Assembly: GCF_029846115.1 (NCBI RefSeq)
Contig: NZ_JARVZZ010000001.1
Span: 2,232,001 to 2,296,000, forward strand
Source of the DNA: Serratia marcescens
GTDB taxonomy: Bacteria; Pseudomonadota; Gammaproteobacteria; Enterobacterales; Enterobacteriaceae
DNA length: 64,000 bases
Reading direction: 5' to 3'
Within the stretch, counting starts at the first letter, position 1. Every line of letters starts with the position of its first letter. Position numbers and translations under genes: made by a program. The notes beneath the pieces were generated by a model. The model was not told where the DNA came from. It ran no database searches and saw only the letters and a program-made list of their open reading frames with translations. This document shows, piece by piece, positions 1-8,978 of the stretch.

Positions 1-116
1 AAGACGGCGGACAGCCAGGTGGCGCCCCAGTCCATCAGCGTCACCGTCATGCCACCGGCGTTTTGCAACTGGGTCAGCTGATAAGGCTGCCCATCGGGGG
101 CGACTGCCGTCAGCAT
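1..116 (-). CDS. galM: Aldose 1-epimerase (galactose mutarotase), N-terminal part only
   Basis: The first 38 codons of GalM are visible before the window edge. The enzyme interconverts alpha and beta anomers of aldoses in the Leloir pathway. The translated start ([12 protein letters not shown], then VTLMDWGAT) matches the first beta-strands of the E. coli protein. Its ATG overlaps the galK stop by 7 bases, so it is translationally linked to galK and is the third gene of a galT-galK-galM operon. The remainder lies outside the window, so integrity cannot be judged. Confidence 0.88.
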   Translation of the reverse strand, partial: MLTAVAPDGQPYQLTQLQNAGGMTVTLMDWGATWLSAV

Positions 117-1261
117 AGGCCGGCGCCTTGAGAAGCCTGGCAGACATAGAACGTTTCCTGCAATCCGCCGGTTTGCTGCGGATACTCGTACGCCACGGCG
201 GCACGCACCGTCTCCACGAGATCCTGCGGCATCAGCGCGACGATGCAGCCGCCAAAGCCGCCGCCGGTCATGCGCACGCCGCCGCGTGGGCCGATCGCCG
301 CTTTGACGATCTCGACCAGCTTATCGATCGGCGGCACGGTGATTTCAAAGTCGTCGCGCATAGAGGCGTGCGACTCCGCCATCAGCCGGCCCATGCGCTG
401 CAGATCGCCGGCCGCCAGCGCGTCGGCCGCTGCCAGCGTGCGGGCGTTCTCGCTGATCACATGGCGCGCGCGTTTGGCCACTAACGGATCGAGCTGGTGT
501 TGGCGCGCCTCAAACTGTTCGGGGCTGACGTCGCGCAGCGCCTTGACGCCGAAGAACTGAGCCGCTGCTTCGCACTGTTTGCGGCGGGTGTTGTATTCGC
601 TGTCCACCAGCCCGCGTTGCACATTGGAGTTGACGATCACCACCGCGACGTTGTCCGGCATTGGTACCGCACGGGTTTCCAGCGAGCGGCAGTCGATCAG
701 CAGAGCGCTGTCGCGCCGGCCGAGCGCGGAGATCAGCTGATCCATGATGCCGCAGTTGCAGCCGACGAATTGGTTCTCCGCCTCCTGGCCGTTCAGCGCC
801 AGCGCGACGCCGTCCAGCGGCAGCTGATAGAGCGCCTGCAGCGCCTGGCCCACCGCCACTTCCAGCGCGGCGGAGGAGCTGAGCCCCGCCCCTTGCGGCA
901 CATTACCGGCGATCACCAGATCCGCGCCGCCAAAGTCGGCGCTGCGGCGCTGAAGGTGTTTCACCACGCCGCGCACATAGTCGGACCAGCGCTGATCGGG
1001 GTGGCTGACGATCGGATCGTCGAGCGAGAATTGATCCTGCTGATTCTGATAATCGGCGGCCAGCACGCGGATCTGGCGGTCGTCGCGTTTGGCGCAGGCG
1101 ATGACGGTTTGGTAATCGATGGCGCAGGGCAGCACGAAGCCGTCGTTGTAATCGGTATGTTCGCCGATCAGGTTCACCCGCCCCGGCGCCTGGAGGGTCA
1201 ACGCCGGCGCGTAGCCGAAGTGTTCGGTAAACAGGGAATGGGTAAGCGGTTTCAGGCTCAT
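110..1261 (-). CDS. galK: Galactokinase
   Basis: 383 residues, the usual length. It phosphorylates alpha-D-galactose with ATP to galactose-1-phosphate in the cytoplasm. All GHMP-kinase signatures are present: the galactokinase motif [15 protein letters not shown] near residue 27, the phosphate-binding GAGLSSSAA loop at 124-132, the catalytic Asp174 in GIMDQ, and the C-terminal GGGFGGC at 333-339. The start codon overlaps the galT stop in an ATGA junction, and the 3' end overlaps galM. Nothing suggests loss of function. Confidence 0.97.
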   Translation of the reverse strand: MSLKPLTHSLFTEHFGYAPALTLQAPGRVNLIGEHTDYNDGFVLPCAIDYQTVIACAKRDDRQIRVLAADYQNQQDQFSLDDPIVSHPDQRWSDYVRGVVKHLQRRSADFGGADLVIAGNVPQGAGLSSSAALEVAVGQALQALYQLPLDGVALALNGQEAENQFVGCNCGIMDQLISALGRRDSALLIDCRSLETRAVPMPDNVAVVIVNSNVQRGLVDSEYNTRRKQCEAAAQFFGVKALRDVSPEQFEARQHQLDPLVAKRARHVISENARTLAAADALAAGDLQRMGRLMAESHASMRDDFEITVPPIDKLVEIVKAAIGPRGGVRMTGGGFGGCIVALMPQDLVETVRAAVAYEYPQQTGGLQETFYVCQASQGAGLC

Positions 1262-2310
1262 GCTTGGGCTCCGGCTTCACGGTAATGAATATCGCTGACG
1301 GCACGCAGACGCGCTGCGGCCTGTTCGGCGGTCAGATCGCGCTGGGTTTCCGCCAGCATCTCGTAACCGACCATAAATTTGCGCACGCTGGCTGAACGCA
1401 GCAGCGGCGGGTAGAAATGGGCGTGCAGCTGCCAGTGTCGGTTGTCGGCGCCGTTGAACGGCGCGCCGTGCCATCCCATCGAATAGGGGAAGGAGCACTG
1501 GAACAGGTTGTCGTAGCGGCTGGTCAGCTTCTTCAGCGCCAGCGCCAGATCTTGGCTTTGCGCCGCGCTGAGATCGGTAATGCGCTGCACCGCGGCTTTC
1601 GGCAGCAGCAGCGTTTCAAACGGCCAGGCGGCCCAGTAGGGCACCACCGCCAGCCAGTGTTCGGTGTTCACCACGATGCGTTCGCCGGCGGCCAGCTCGC
1701 GCTGCGCGTAGTCCAACAGCAGCGGGGAGGCATGCTCCTGAAAATACTCGTGCTGCAGGCGATCTTCGCGCTCGGCCTCGTTCGGCAGAAAACTGTTGGC
1801 CCAGACTTGCCCGTGCGGGTGCGGATTGGAGCAACCCATCGCCGCGCCTTTATTTTCGAACAGCTGTACCCAGGGGTACTGCCTGCCCAGCTCATCGGTT
1901 TGCGCCTGCCAGGCGGCGACCACCTGCTCCAGCGCCGGCAGCGGCAATTCGGGCAGGGTCTTGCTGTGATCGGGAGAGAAGCAGATCACCCGGCTGACGC
2001 CACGCGCGCTCTGGCTGCGCATCAAAGGATCCTGGCTGTCGGGCGCCGGCGGCGTATCACTCATCAGCGCGGCGAAATCGTTGGTGAAGACGTAGGTGCC
2101 GCGATAATCCGGATTGCGATCGCCGGTGACGCGCGCATTGCCCGGGCACAGGAAACAGTCGGGATCGTGCGCCGGCAGCGTTTCCGTCGGGACGGCCTCT
2201 TGTTGGCCCTGCCAGGGGCGCTTGGCGCGGTGCGGTGAAACCAGCACCCACTGGCCGCTCAGCGGGTTGTAGCGGCGGTGCGGATGGTCGATAGGGTTAA
2301 ATTCCGTCAT
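1258..2310 (-). CDS. galT: Galactose-1-phosphate uridylyltransferase
   Basis: 350 residues. It exchanges UMP between UDP-glucose and galactose-1-phosphate. The HPH active-site triplet is at 164-166 (His166 is the expected nucleophile), with the zinc ligands Cys52, Cys55 and His115 in the E. coli positions. This is the first gene of the operon: in E. coli galE precedes galT, but here the 285 bases upstream hold only the control region. UDP-galactose 4-epimerase must therefore be encoded elsewhere if the Leloir pathway is complete. Confidence 0.97.
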   Translation of the reverse strand: MTEFNPIDHPHRRYNPLSGQWVLVSPHRAKRPWQGQQEAVPTETLPAHDPDCFLCPGNARVTGDRNPDYRGTYVFTNDFAALMSDTPPAPDSQDPLMRSQSARGVSRVICFSPDHSKTLPELPLPALEQVVAAWQAQTDELGRQYPWVQLFENKGAAMGCSNPHPHGQVWANSFLPNEAEREDRLQHEYFQEHASPLLLDYAQRELAAGERIVVNTEHWLAVVPYWAAWPFETLLLPKAAVQRITDLSAAQSQDLALALKKLTSRYDNLFQCSFPYSMGWHGAPFNGADNRHWQLHAHFYPPLLRSASVRKFMVGYEMLAETQRDLTAEQAAARLRAVSDIHYREAGAQA

Positions 2311-2337
2311 ACGGTTCCTTTCTTGGCGTCGACGAGG

Positions 2338-2353
2338 GTGTAATCGTTTCCAG
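2338..2353. promoter_or_regulatory. GalR/GalS operator, internal (OI-like)
   Basis: GTGTAATCGTTTCCAG, an imperfect 16-bp palindrome matching the gal operator consensus GTGNAANCGNTTNCAC. Its centre is 111 bp from the second operator at 2449-2464 and about 51 bp downstream of the predicted transcription start. This is the place of OI in E. coli, except that here it lies in the galT leader rather than inside galE. Confidence 0.8.
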
Positions 2354-2403
2354 TTACCGTCTTAATACGCCCGTTGCTGAACAGGGGGAGGTCATTGCGC
2401 AAA

Positions 2404-2412
2404 AAGATAGCA
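2404..2412 (-). promoter_or_regulatory. gal promoter, extended -10 element
   Basis: Read on the minus strand this is TGCTATCTT, an extended -10 (TGnTATnnT) resembling the E. coli galP1 -10 region. It predicts a start near 2397. That start puts the upstream operator at about -60 and the downstream one at about +51. A TCAC half-site lies just upstream as a possible weak CRP half, but no full CRP palindrome is visible. Confidence 0.6.
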
Positions 2413-2448
2413 CGCTCGCGACGGTAAAAAGGTGATCTAACGCGAAAA

Positions 2449-2464
2449 ATGGAATCGTTTACAC
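2449..2464. promoter_or_regulatory. GalR/GalS operator, external (OE-like)
   Basis: On the minus strand this reads GTGTAAACGATTCCAT, matching 15 of 16 positions of the E. coli gal external operator as I recall it. It is centred about 60 bp upstream of the predicted start. With the site at 2338-2353 it forms the two-operator layout used for GalR-mediated DNA looping. Confidence 0.85.
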
Positions 2465-2560
2465 TTCATTGAAATGCGCAGGATGGGCGAAGGAAAGCCG
2501 GAGGCAACGTAATTGAGGGCATTGCGATGAGATAACGGTGATAGCGTTTTCACCCAGCTA

Positions 2561-2587
2561 GCCGGCAAAGAGGGGCTCTCTGCCGGC
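2561..2587. terminator. Hairpin downstream of the CPBP protease gene
   Basis: GCCGGCA and TGCCGGC flank an inner pairing of AGAG with CTCT, giving a stem of about 11 pairs with one mismatch. It lies just past the stop of the leftward protease gene. There is no T-tract on either side, so it may be a weak or factor-assisted terminator only. Confidence 0.35.
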
Positions 2588-2595
2588 TTCAGCCG

Positions 2596-3417
2596 TTAAG
2601 GATGCTGATACAGCGGGTAGGTGAAGAACAGCAGATGGGTCAGATTAAGCCCGAAATGGAACAGAATCGGCACCCACAGGCGGCCGCTCCACATCCACGC
2701 CAGGCCGTAGATCACCCCGGCCAGCGTCGCGAAGATCACCATCAGCATGCCGCCGGCCAAATGCGCGGCGCCGAACACCAAAGAGGCGACGATCAGCGCC
2801 GGCCAGGCGCCCAGCCATTGGCTGAGGCGCTGTTGCAGGTAACCGCGAAACAGCGCTTCTTCGGCCATACAGACGAAGAACAGGTTTGCCATCACGAAAG
2901 GCAGCATCCAGGCGGGCGCATGCAGCTCGATTTTTAAGCCACCCAGCGCTACGGCCAGCAGCAACAATGCCGGTACGCTGATGATCAATGCAATCCAGGA
3001 ACCCGAGGCGATGCTTTTTTCCGCTTTATCGGTTCTGAACAGCGAGGGCAAGCAGGCGAACAGCAGGAAGGGCACCATCGCCTTGTCGAAGTTGTAATAC
3101 ATGGTGAACGGCGCGCTGAGCGGGCCGGCTTTTTCGCCGTCGATCATCAGCTGGTTGTGGATGCCCGGCACCAGATGCAAGAACAGCGCGACGCAGCCGG
3201 CGACCACCAACCCTTCGAATGCGATCGCCAGATTACGCTGCTCGCGAAAATGGTGACGCAGCCCCGCCAACGCTACGATCACCAGCAGATAACTCAGGCT
3301 GAGTGGCGTCAGTACCCCATGATAAAGCCCCATGCCCGCCGAGGCGGCCAGGATCACCCAGGCGATCAGCCGGTTAAACGGCAAGAAAAATAACGAAGCA
3401 GCCAGTACGCCCCACAT
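2596..3417 (-). CDS. CPBP-family intramembrane glutamic endopeptidase (CAAX-type)
   Basis: About 273 residues with many hydrophobic segments, so an inner-membrane protein. The CPBP/Abi signature is intact: EEALFRG at 186-192 (catalytic Glu pair and Arg), His219 in FGAAHL and His254 in FHFGLNL. Family members include CAAX prenyl-protein proteases and bacteriocin-immunity proteins; the substrate here is unknown. I chose ATG 3417 because AAAGGGA lies a few bases upstream. An in-frame start at 3507 would add a basic leader without a ribosome binding site. It appears monocistronic. Confidence 0.8.
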   Translation of the reverse strand: MWGVLAASLFFLPFNRLIAWVILAASAGMGLYHGVLTPLSLSYLLVIVALAGLRHHFREQRNLAIAFEGLVVAGCVALFLHLVPGIHNQLMIDGEKAGPLSAPFTMYYNFDKAMVPFLLFACLPSLFRTDKAEKSIASGSWIALIISVPALLLLAVALGGLKIELHAPAWMLPFVMANLFFVCMAEEALFRGYLQQRLSQWLGAWPALIVASLVFGAAHLAGGMLMVIFATLAGVIYGLAWMWSGRLWVPILFHFGLNLTHLLFFTYPLYQHP

Positions 3418-3584
3418 AATATGTCCCTTTAAAATATGTACACGGCGCTCAGCGCCTTTGCGGCGTGCGATGATGGCGAGATTGAGCGCTAAAGCGGATA
3501 GTAGCACACCAAGATGACGCTAAAGGTCGGGGCAGTGACGCATTCGTGCATGATGCCGGCCCACATGACCGGGGGCGATGGGAG

Positions 3585-4157
3585 TTAGCCTTTCATCCAG
3601 GCCTGCGAACGGGTGATTTCGGCCAGATTTTGCAGGGTATCCAGGCTCTGCTGGTGGATCTCTTGCGTGGGGGCTGCGCACAGATCGTGCAGTACGGTCA
3701 CCTGAAAGCCGGCGTCGTGCGCCTGACGCGCGGTGCTCTCAATGGCGAGCGGCGTGCTGATGCCCGCCAGCAGCAAATGGTGGCACCGATGTTGCCGCAG
3801 CCAGGCTAACAAATTGTTACCGGAGAAGGCGCTGACCGCCGTTTTTTCAAACTGCAGATCGGTCTCTTCCTGATGCAGTTCGGGCACCCAGCGGCAGCCC
3901 GGGCTGTTTAAACGCAGCGCGCCTATCTGCTTGAGATGGTTGAACAGCGGCGAGTGGGGCGGGATGTCATGATAATCGTCGGCGAAACCCACCCGCACCC
4001 AAATCACCGGAATTTTTCGCACCCGGGCATAGGCCGTGGCGGCATTGACGTTGGCGAGCAGGTGGGTCGCCACCCCCTGTTCGCGGCAGTGATTGGCGCG
4101 CCCTTTGGACCCGATCAGATCCTCGATCAGGTCGATAATAATCAACGCAGCGGACAT
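3585..4157 (-). CDS. Isochorismatase-fold hydrolase-like protein lacking the catalytic cysteine
   Basis: 190 residues of the isochorismatase-like hydrolase fold. Asp9 (in IIIDLIEDL) and Lys105 (in FEKTAVSAF) fit two members of the usual Asp-Lys-Cys triad. The nucleophile segment reads GISTPLAIESTAR, with Ala138 where nicotinamidases and related amidases have Cys. The E. coli YecD type (GISTNIGVESTAR) also lacks Cys, and siderophore isochorismatases work without it, so an ether or ester hydrolase role is possible. The substrate is unknown. A short gap separates it from modF downstream on the same strand. Confidence 0.8.
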   Translation of the reverse strand: MSAALIIIDLIEDLIGSKGRANHCREQGVATHLLANVNAATAYARVRKIPVIWVRVGFADDYHDIPPHSPLFNHLKQIGALRLNSPGCRWVPELHQEETDLQFEKTAVSAFSGNNLLAWLRQHRCHHLLLAGISTPLAIESTARQAHDAGFQVTVLHDLCAAPTQEIHQQSLDTLQNLAEITRSQAWMKG

Positions 4158-4252
4158 GGCGTCTCCAGGAAATGGCCTTCTTTCTTTCTATGATAAAAGG
4201 CCAAATGTGATGTGCTGCGGTGAAGTGTTGCCGGATATGTTTACGCCGCGTT

Positions 4253-5740
4253 TCAGGCGGAGGCCGCCTCCAGCCGTTGCTGTTGGTAGCCGTAGCCGCC
4301 TTCGTCGTCGGGCACGAAGCTGAGGCGGTGTGTGATGCACTGCGGCGCGTCTTCGGCATGGTGCGAGACGAACAGCAGTTGGGTGGCGCCCTGGCCGATC
4401 AGTACGTCGATGAAGCGGCGCACCAGCTGGCGATTGAGCGGATCCAACCCTTGCAGCGGCTCGTCGAGGATCAGCAGCGCCGGGTGTTTCACCAGCGCGC
4501 GGGCGATCAGTGCCAGCCGCTGTTGGCCCCAGGAAAGGCTATGGAACGGGGCATCCCCGCGCGCGCCGTCGAGCCCGAGCAGCGCCAGCCACTGCTCGGT
4601 CAGCTGCCGCTGACGATCCGAGACCGCCTGATAAATGCCGATCGAGTCGAAGAACCCCGACAGCACCACGTTGCGCACGCTGGTGTTGACGCGATAATCC
4701 AGATGCAGGCTGCTGCTGACGTAGCCGATATGGCGTTTGATTTCCCAAATGGTTTCCCCGCTGCCGCGGCGGCGGCCGAACAGCGTCAGATCGTTGCTGT
4801 AGCCCTGCGGATGGTCGCCGGTGATCAAGCTGAGCAGCGTGGATTTGCCGGCGCCGTTCGGGCCGACGATCTGCCAATGTTCACCGGGGTTAACCTGCCA
4901 GTCGAGATGATTGAGGATCGGCCGATCGTTATAGCTGACCACGCCGTCGCGCAGGACGATCAGCGGCCGATCCGCCGGCAGGGCCACTTTTTGCGTCGGA
5001 TCCTCGGTTTCCGGCAGCGCCAGCCCGCTGAGGTTTTCGCTGTGCGCCAGCTGTGCCACCAGCGCGTCCGCCATCACTTGGCGGCGCGGCCCGCGGCTGG
5101 TCAGGGTGCAGTCCGCCAGCACGCCCACCTGTCGGACAAAATCCGGGATTTCGTCGAAACGGTTGAGCACCAGCACCACGGTTTGGCCCTGGGCGGAAAG
5201 CTCGCTCAGCAACGCGGCGAGCTGCGCGCGCGAGTGCACGTCCAGCCCGTCGAAGGGCTCGTCGAGGATCAGCAGGTCAGGCTCGGGCATCAGCGCCCGG
5301 CACAGCAAGGTCTTGCGCGTTTCGCCGGTGGAGAGGTATTTGAAGCGGCGCGTCAGCAGGGCGGTGATGCCGAACTGCGCGGCCAGCCGCTCACAGCGTG
5401 CGGCGTCTTTCACCTCTTCCTGAATGATTTCCGCCGCGGTGCGGCCGGTGTCGTCCTCGTCCGCGCTGAGCAGATCGGTGTTGTTGCGTTGCCACTCGTC
5501 GCTGACCATTTTTTGCAGCTGTTCGAAAGAGATGCGCACCGCGTGCCGAAAATCGCTGCGGCGCTCACCGCTCAGCAGAACCAGTTCGTCCGCCAGCGCG
5601 CGCGCCAGGGCGGATTTGCCGCTGCCGTTGGCGCCGACGAAGGCCCAGCTGTCGCCGGCCTGGATTTCCAGCGCGTCCAGCGTCAGGGTGCGTGTATCGC
5701 TTAAGCGGAATGAACCTTGCGAAATATGCAACGACGACAT
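4253..5740 (-). CDS. modF: Tandem ABC ATPase associated with molybdate transport
   Basis: 495 residues with two complete ABC modules: Walker A GANGSGKS at 36-43, signature LSTGE at 136-140 and Walker B LLILDEP near 156; then a second Walker A GPNGAGKS at 293-300 with LSWGQQ and LLILDEP. No membrane segment is present. It is an ortholog of E. coli ModF, the second gene of modEF, whose precise role is not settled. Start 5740 is chosen because GGAACAGG precedes it and the protein then begins MSSLHISQGSFRL like E. coli; an upstream in-frame ATG would add seven residues. Confidence 0.93.
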   Translation of the reverse strand: MSSLHISQGSFRLSDTRTLTLDALEIQAGDSWAFVGANGSGKSALARALADELVLLSGERRSDFRHAVRISFEQLQKMVSDEWQRNNTDLLSADEDDTGRTAAEIIQEEVKDAARCERLAAQFGITALLTRRFKYLSTGETRKTLLCRALMPEPDLLILDEPFDGLDVHSRAQLAALLSELSAQGQTVVLVLNRFDEIPDFVRQVGVLADCTLTSRGPRRQVMADALVAQLAHSENLSGLALPETEDPTQKVALPADRPLIVLRDGVVSYNDRPILNHLDWQVNPGEHWQIVGPNGAGKSTLLSLITGDHPQGYSNDLTLFGRRRGSGETIWEIKRHIGYVSSSLHLDYRVNTSVRNVVLSGFFDSIGIYQAVSDRQRQLTEQWLALLGLDGARGDAPFHSLSWGQQRLALIARALVKHPALLILDEPLQGLDPLNRQLVRRFIDVLIGQGATQLLFVSHHAEDAPQCITHRLSFVPDDEGGYGYQQQRLEAASA

Positions 5741-5830
5741 CACCTGTTCCTTTTTTTGCAATTATTTGCCTTAGAAATAGGCGCATTGCAGGGGGATGTC
5801 AATCAACAAAAACGCAACGTCACGTTGCGC

Positions 5831-6622
5831 TTAACACAACGTGGCGACAATCACGCGATCGGCGTTGAACAGGGCGTGTACGGCGGCGCCGACGCTCAGT
5901 TGCAGACGCTGCAACTCCGCCGTCGTCAGGGTGGCGCACAGGGTTTCTCCGCCCGCCAGCGTTACCAGCACCTCGCTGTGTTCGGCGCCTGGCTGAATGC
6001 CGGCCACCACGCCCGCCAGCACGTTATCCGCACCGGCATGATCCGCCGTCTCGACGCTTAACCGCACCCAGGGCGCCTTGATCAGCGCCAGCACCTCTTT
6101 GCCCGGCGTCAGCTGCAGCCGGTCGGCACTTTGCTGGGTAATGGCCGCCGTCAGGCGAGTGGTGCCGTCGTTCAACAAAATCGCCAGATGCTGCTGCACC
6201 TGCTGATGATCGCGTTCGATGACGGTGCCGAAGAACTGATTGCGCGCGCTGGTTTGCAGCGAGAAGCGCGAGATGGCCGCCAGCAGGCTGTCGAGCGGCA
6301 GATCGTCCTGCTGCAATACGTCGAACGCTTTTTGCTGCACCTGGCCCAGCAGGTCATACAGCTGGATCAACCGCTGGCCATAGTGCGTCAGCTGCGCGCC
6401 GCCGCCGCCTTTACCGCCGGTGGCGCGTTCCACCACCGTGTGTTCCGCCAGTTGGTTCATTTCATTGATGGCGTCCCAGGCGCTTTTGTAGCTGATACCC
6501 GCCAGTTTGGCGCCCTGGCTGATGGAGCCGGTGTGCTGCACCTGTTTCAGCAGCGCGATGCGGCGCGGATCGGCGAACAGCTTTTGCTGGAGTTTGAGAG
6601 TCAGAAGAATTTCGGCCTGCAT
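5831..6622 (-). CDS. modE: Molybdate-responsive transcriptional regulator ModE
   Basis: 263 residues. An N-terminal winged helix-turn-helix (about 1-110, with GSISQGAKLAGISYKSAWDAI as the helix-turn-helix) is followed by two Mop molybdate-binding repeats (about 125-262). In E. coli molybdate-bound ModE represses modABC and activates moa. Start 6622 follows AGGATGCGCT and matches the E. coli N-terminus. It heads the leftward modEF pair. Likely targets in this window are the boxes at 12937-12960 (modA) and 28941-28964 (moaA). Confidence 0.95.
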   Translation of the reverse strand: MQAEILLTLKLQQKLFADPRRIALLKQVQHTGSISQGAKLAGISYKSAWDAINEMNQLAEHTVVERATGGKGGGGAQLTHYGQRLIQLYDLLGQVQQKAFDVLQQDDLPLDSLLAAISRFSLQTSARNQFFGTVIERDHQQVQQHLAILLNDGTTRLTAAITQQSADRLQLTPGKEVLALIKAPWVRLSVETADHAGADNVLAGVVAGIQPGAEHSEVLVTLAGGETLCATLTTAELQRLQLSVGAAVHALFNADRVIVATLC

Positions 6623-6727
6623 AGCGCATCCTGTCGGCGGCAAAAATCTTATTGTCGCCGATTTGGCGGCAAAGCGCCAAACGCAGTGCGGTGGAGCGCG
6701 GGGCAATAAAGACTGGTATTGTTTTAT

Positions 6728-6747
6728 TGTTATAATATAACATAACA
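6728..6747. promoter_or_regulatory. Divergent promoter region with palindrome over a consensus -10
   Basis: TATAAT at 6731-6736 is a perfect -10 facing the receptor gene, embedded in the 15-bp palindrome TGTTATAATATAACA (6728-6742). A further TGTTAT-N8-ATAACA pairing ends at 6747. The -35 region is poor, which would suit an activated promoter. The palindrome shares the GTTAT/ATAAC letters of ModE boxes, but its half-sites are 4 bp closer than in the modA and moaA boxes, so the regulator is unassigned. Confidence 0.5.
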
Positions 6748-6768
6748 GAAAAACGATAAGGCTTTACG

Positions 6769-6792
6769 CCGGCTTACGGCCGGTTTTTATTT
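6769..6792 (+). terminator. Intrinsic terminator-like hairpin in the receptor leader
   Basis: CCGGC-TTACG-GCCGG (6769-6783) is followed directly by TTTTTATTT, a small but canonical rightward terminator. It lies between the predicted -10 at 6731 and the receptor start at 6812. A transcript from that promoter would meet it after roughly 26 nt, so it could attenuate the operon. No competing antiterminator helix is obvious. Confidence 0.5.
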
Positions 6793-6811
6793 CACCACAG
6801 GGATGCTCCAC

Positions 6812-8974
6812 ATGAGTACGACACGCCGGCGTCTTGGCACGCCCAGAAAATCTTTATGCCTTGCCGCCGCTTGGGTCGGCGGCGCACTGACGGCGCCGCT
6901 GGCTTTCGCCGCCGACTGCGATAAAGCCCGCAATGCCACGGGGTGCGAAGAACAGCTCACCGTGGAGGCGGCGGCCCCCGCCGGGCGCTACGATGCGTTG
7001 AGCGCCGTGAGCCGCAGCGCTTCGCAGCTCGGGCTGACCGCTCGGGAGACGCCGCGAAGCGTCGATATCATCAGCGCAAGGGCGATCCAACAGCGGGGCG
7101 ATCGCTCGCTGGCCGCCGCCGTCGAGCACGTCACCGGCTTGTCCGGCGTCGCTTCGCCAACGTTGTCCAACAACTTTTCCGCGCGCGGTTTTCGGCCGAT
7201 CGCCTGGCTGTATAACGGCGTAGAGATGCCCGGCAGCACGCTGCAGCTGGGCGATCCGGCGCATTACGACAGTATCGAGATACTGCGCGGGCCGGGATCG
7301 GCCTTGAACGGCCTGAGCGCCGCAGGCGGCAGCGTCAACCTGATCTCGCGGCGACCGACCTTCAGCCGCCAGCCGCTCGAGCTCGATTATGGCTTCGGCA
7401 GCTACCGCAGCCAGCGTCTGCATCTGGGGGCCGGCGGCGCGCTGGTGGACGATGCGGTGGCGTACCGGTTGGATGTCAGCGGCAACGACAGCGGCAGCAA
7501 CGTGCAGTATGAACGCGATCGGCAGAAGCGGGTTTCCGGCTCGCTGCTGTTTAAGCTGACGGACGATGCGCTGTTGACGCTGAGCCTGGACCGCATGCTC
7601 AACCGCACCAACAACCCTTACTACGGCACGCCGCTGTTGGATGGTCGCATTGCCGGCGAACTACGCGACATCAATTACAACAACCTGACCGACAGCCGCA
7701 TCCAGAGCAACGCCACCGCATTTCAGGCCAGCCTGGACTGGTTTATGACGCCCGAAGTGGAATGGCATAACCAATTCTATTACTACAGCGGCTTTCGCGA
7801 ATGGCGCAACGTCGAGCGTTTCCGCGTCGCGGCGGCGGCCCGGCCCGGCGACGTCAACCGTGACTCCTTCGGCGCTCTGGCGCACGACGACGATCTGATC
7901 GGCAACCGCAGTTCGCTGGTGTTCGACCGCGCCATCGCCGGTTTCGATAACCGGTTGCTGGTCGGTCTCGATCTGAGCAAGCGGCATTTTCAGTATTACT
8001 CCAACGGTTTCCCCGGTTCGGAAGACGTGCCGCTTGGCGCGCCGCCCAGAGAGCCGTTCGCCCAGGGTACCGACCGGCAACGCGCGCCGGTGCGCCACGT
8101 CACCCAGAACCAGTACGCCGCCTTTCTCGAGGATCGCTTCAGCCTGACCGAGCGTTTAGCGCTGCTGGGCCAGTTGCGCTACAACCATATGAACATGGAC
8201 TGGCGCTTCCAGGGGCCGCAGGAAGAGAGCCGCGCGCACACCTACGTTTTCAGTACCTGGAGCCTGGGCCCCAGTTATGCATTGACCGATAACCTCACGC
8301 TCTACGCCAACTACACCACCGGCCAGGAGCCGGGCAACGATCTGTTCTTCCTCAGCCCAACGCAGACCGATCTGCCGCTGACGCGAGCGCGTCAGTGGGA
8401 GGCCGGCGCCAAAGGGCAGTTTTGGGGTAACAAGGGCGAGGCGACGCTGGCGCTGTACGAACTGCGCAAGGACAACCTGTTTGTGCCCGACGCGCAGCGG
8501 CCGGATGCATTGAACGCGGTAGGCCGGCAGACGTCGCGCGGCATTGAGCTTGGCGTGGTGCTGCGCCCCGACGAGCGCTGGGAGCTGGCCGGCAACGCCG
8601 CCTACACGCCCGCCCGCTACGACGACTATCGCGGCGGCAGCCCGCTGCGCAGCTATAACGGCAATCGCCCGGCCTATATCCCGGACTGGACCGCCAACCT
8701 CAGCGTGCATTATCAGGCGACGGAGCGCCTGGGGCTGGCTTCTTCGCTGCGCTACGTCGGCAGCAGCTACAACGACGACGCCAACCGGCGCAAGATGCGC
8801 GCGTACACCACGCTCGATCTGGCGGCAGACTATCAGCTGACGCCGATCGTCGATGTCGGTTTTCGCATTCGCAACGCCACCAACCAGCTGTACGCCTATC
8901 AGCGCACCTACCCGGATCAGGCGCTGATCGCGCCGCCGCGCAGCTATGAAACCTTCGTGTCGGTCAGGTTTTAA
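6812..8974 (+). CDS. TonB-dependent outer-membrane siderophore/metallophore receptor
   Basis: 720 residues. A signal peptide ends near LAFA|AD, followed by a TonB-box-like EEQLTVEA, a plug domain (about residues 60-170 with NNFSARGF, GVEMPG, ILRGPGSALNG) and a 22-strand barrel ending in aromatic F (YETFVSVRF). It resembles receptors for ferric siderophores; the ligand is unknown. ATG 6812 is preferred because AGGG lies about 9 nt upstream; ATG 6803 abuts that AGGG. It is the first gene of a tightly packed five-gene operon with its own binding protein, methyltransferase, permease and ATPase. Confidence 0.9.
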   Translation: MSTTRRRLGTPRKSLCLAAAWVGGALTAPLAFAADCDKARNATGCEEQLTVEAAAPAGRYDALSAVSRSASQLGLTARETPRSVDIISARAIQQRGDRSLAAAVEHVTGLSGVASPTLSNNFSARGFRPIAWLYNGVEMPGSTLQLGDPAHYDSIEILRGPGSALNGLSAAGGSVNLISRRPTFSRQPLELDYGFGSYRSQRLHLGAGGALVDDAVAYRLDVSGNDSGSNVQYERDRQKRVSGSLLFKLTDDALLTLSLDRMLNRTNNPYYGTPLLDGRIAGELRDINYNNLTDSRIQSNATAFQASLDWFMTPEVEWHNQFYYYSGFREWRNVERFRVAAAARPGDVNRDSFGALAHDDDLIGNRSSLVFDRAIAGFDNRLLVGLDLSKRHFQYYSNGFPGSEDVPLGAPPREPFAQGTDRQRAPVRHVTQNQYAAFLEDRFSLTERLALLGQLRYNHMNMDWRFQGPQEESRAHTYVFSTWSLGPSYALTDNLTLYANYTTGQEPGNDLFFLSPTQTDLPLTRARQWEAGAKGQFWGNKGEATLALYELRKDNLFVPDAQRPDALNAVGRQTSRGIELGVVLRPDERWELAGNAAYTPARYDDYRGGSPLRSYNGNRPAYIPDWTANLSVHYQATERLGLASSLRYVGSSYNDDANRRKMRAYTTLDLAADYQLTPIVDVGFRIRNATNQLYAYQRTYPDQALIAPPRSYETFVSVRF

Positions 8975-8978
8975 CGGC

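Noticed and set aside
6728..6747. ModE box upstream of the TonB receptor
   Set aside because: Half-sites GTTAT/ATAAC are present, but the spacing is 4 bp shorter than in both clear ModE boxes, so I did not name it ModE-regulated.
8946..8978. ATG start for the metallophore-binding protein at 8946
   Set aside because: It would overlap the receptor gene by 29 bases, has no ribosome binding site and inserts charged/cysteine residues ahead of the signal peptide; GTG 8979 is better.
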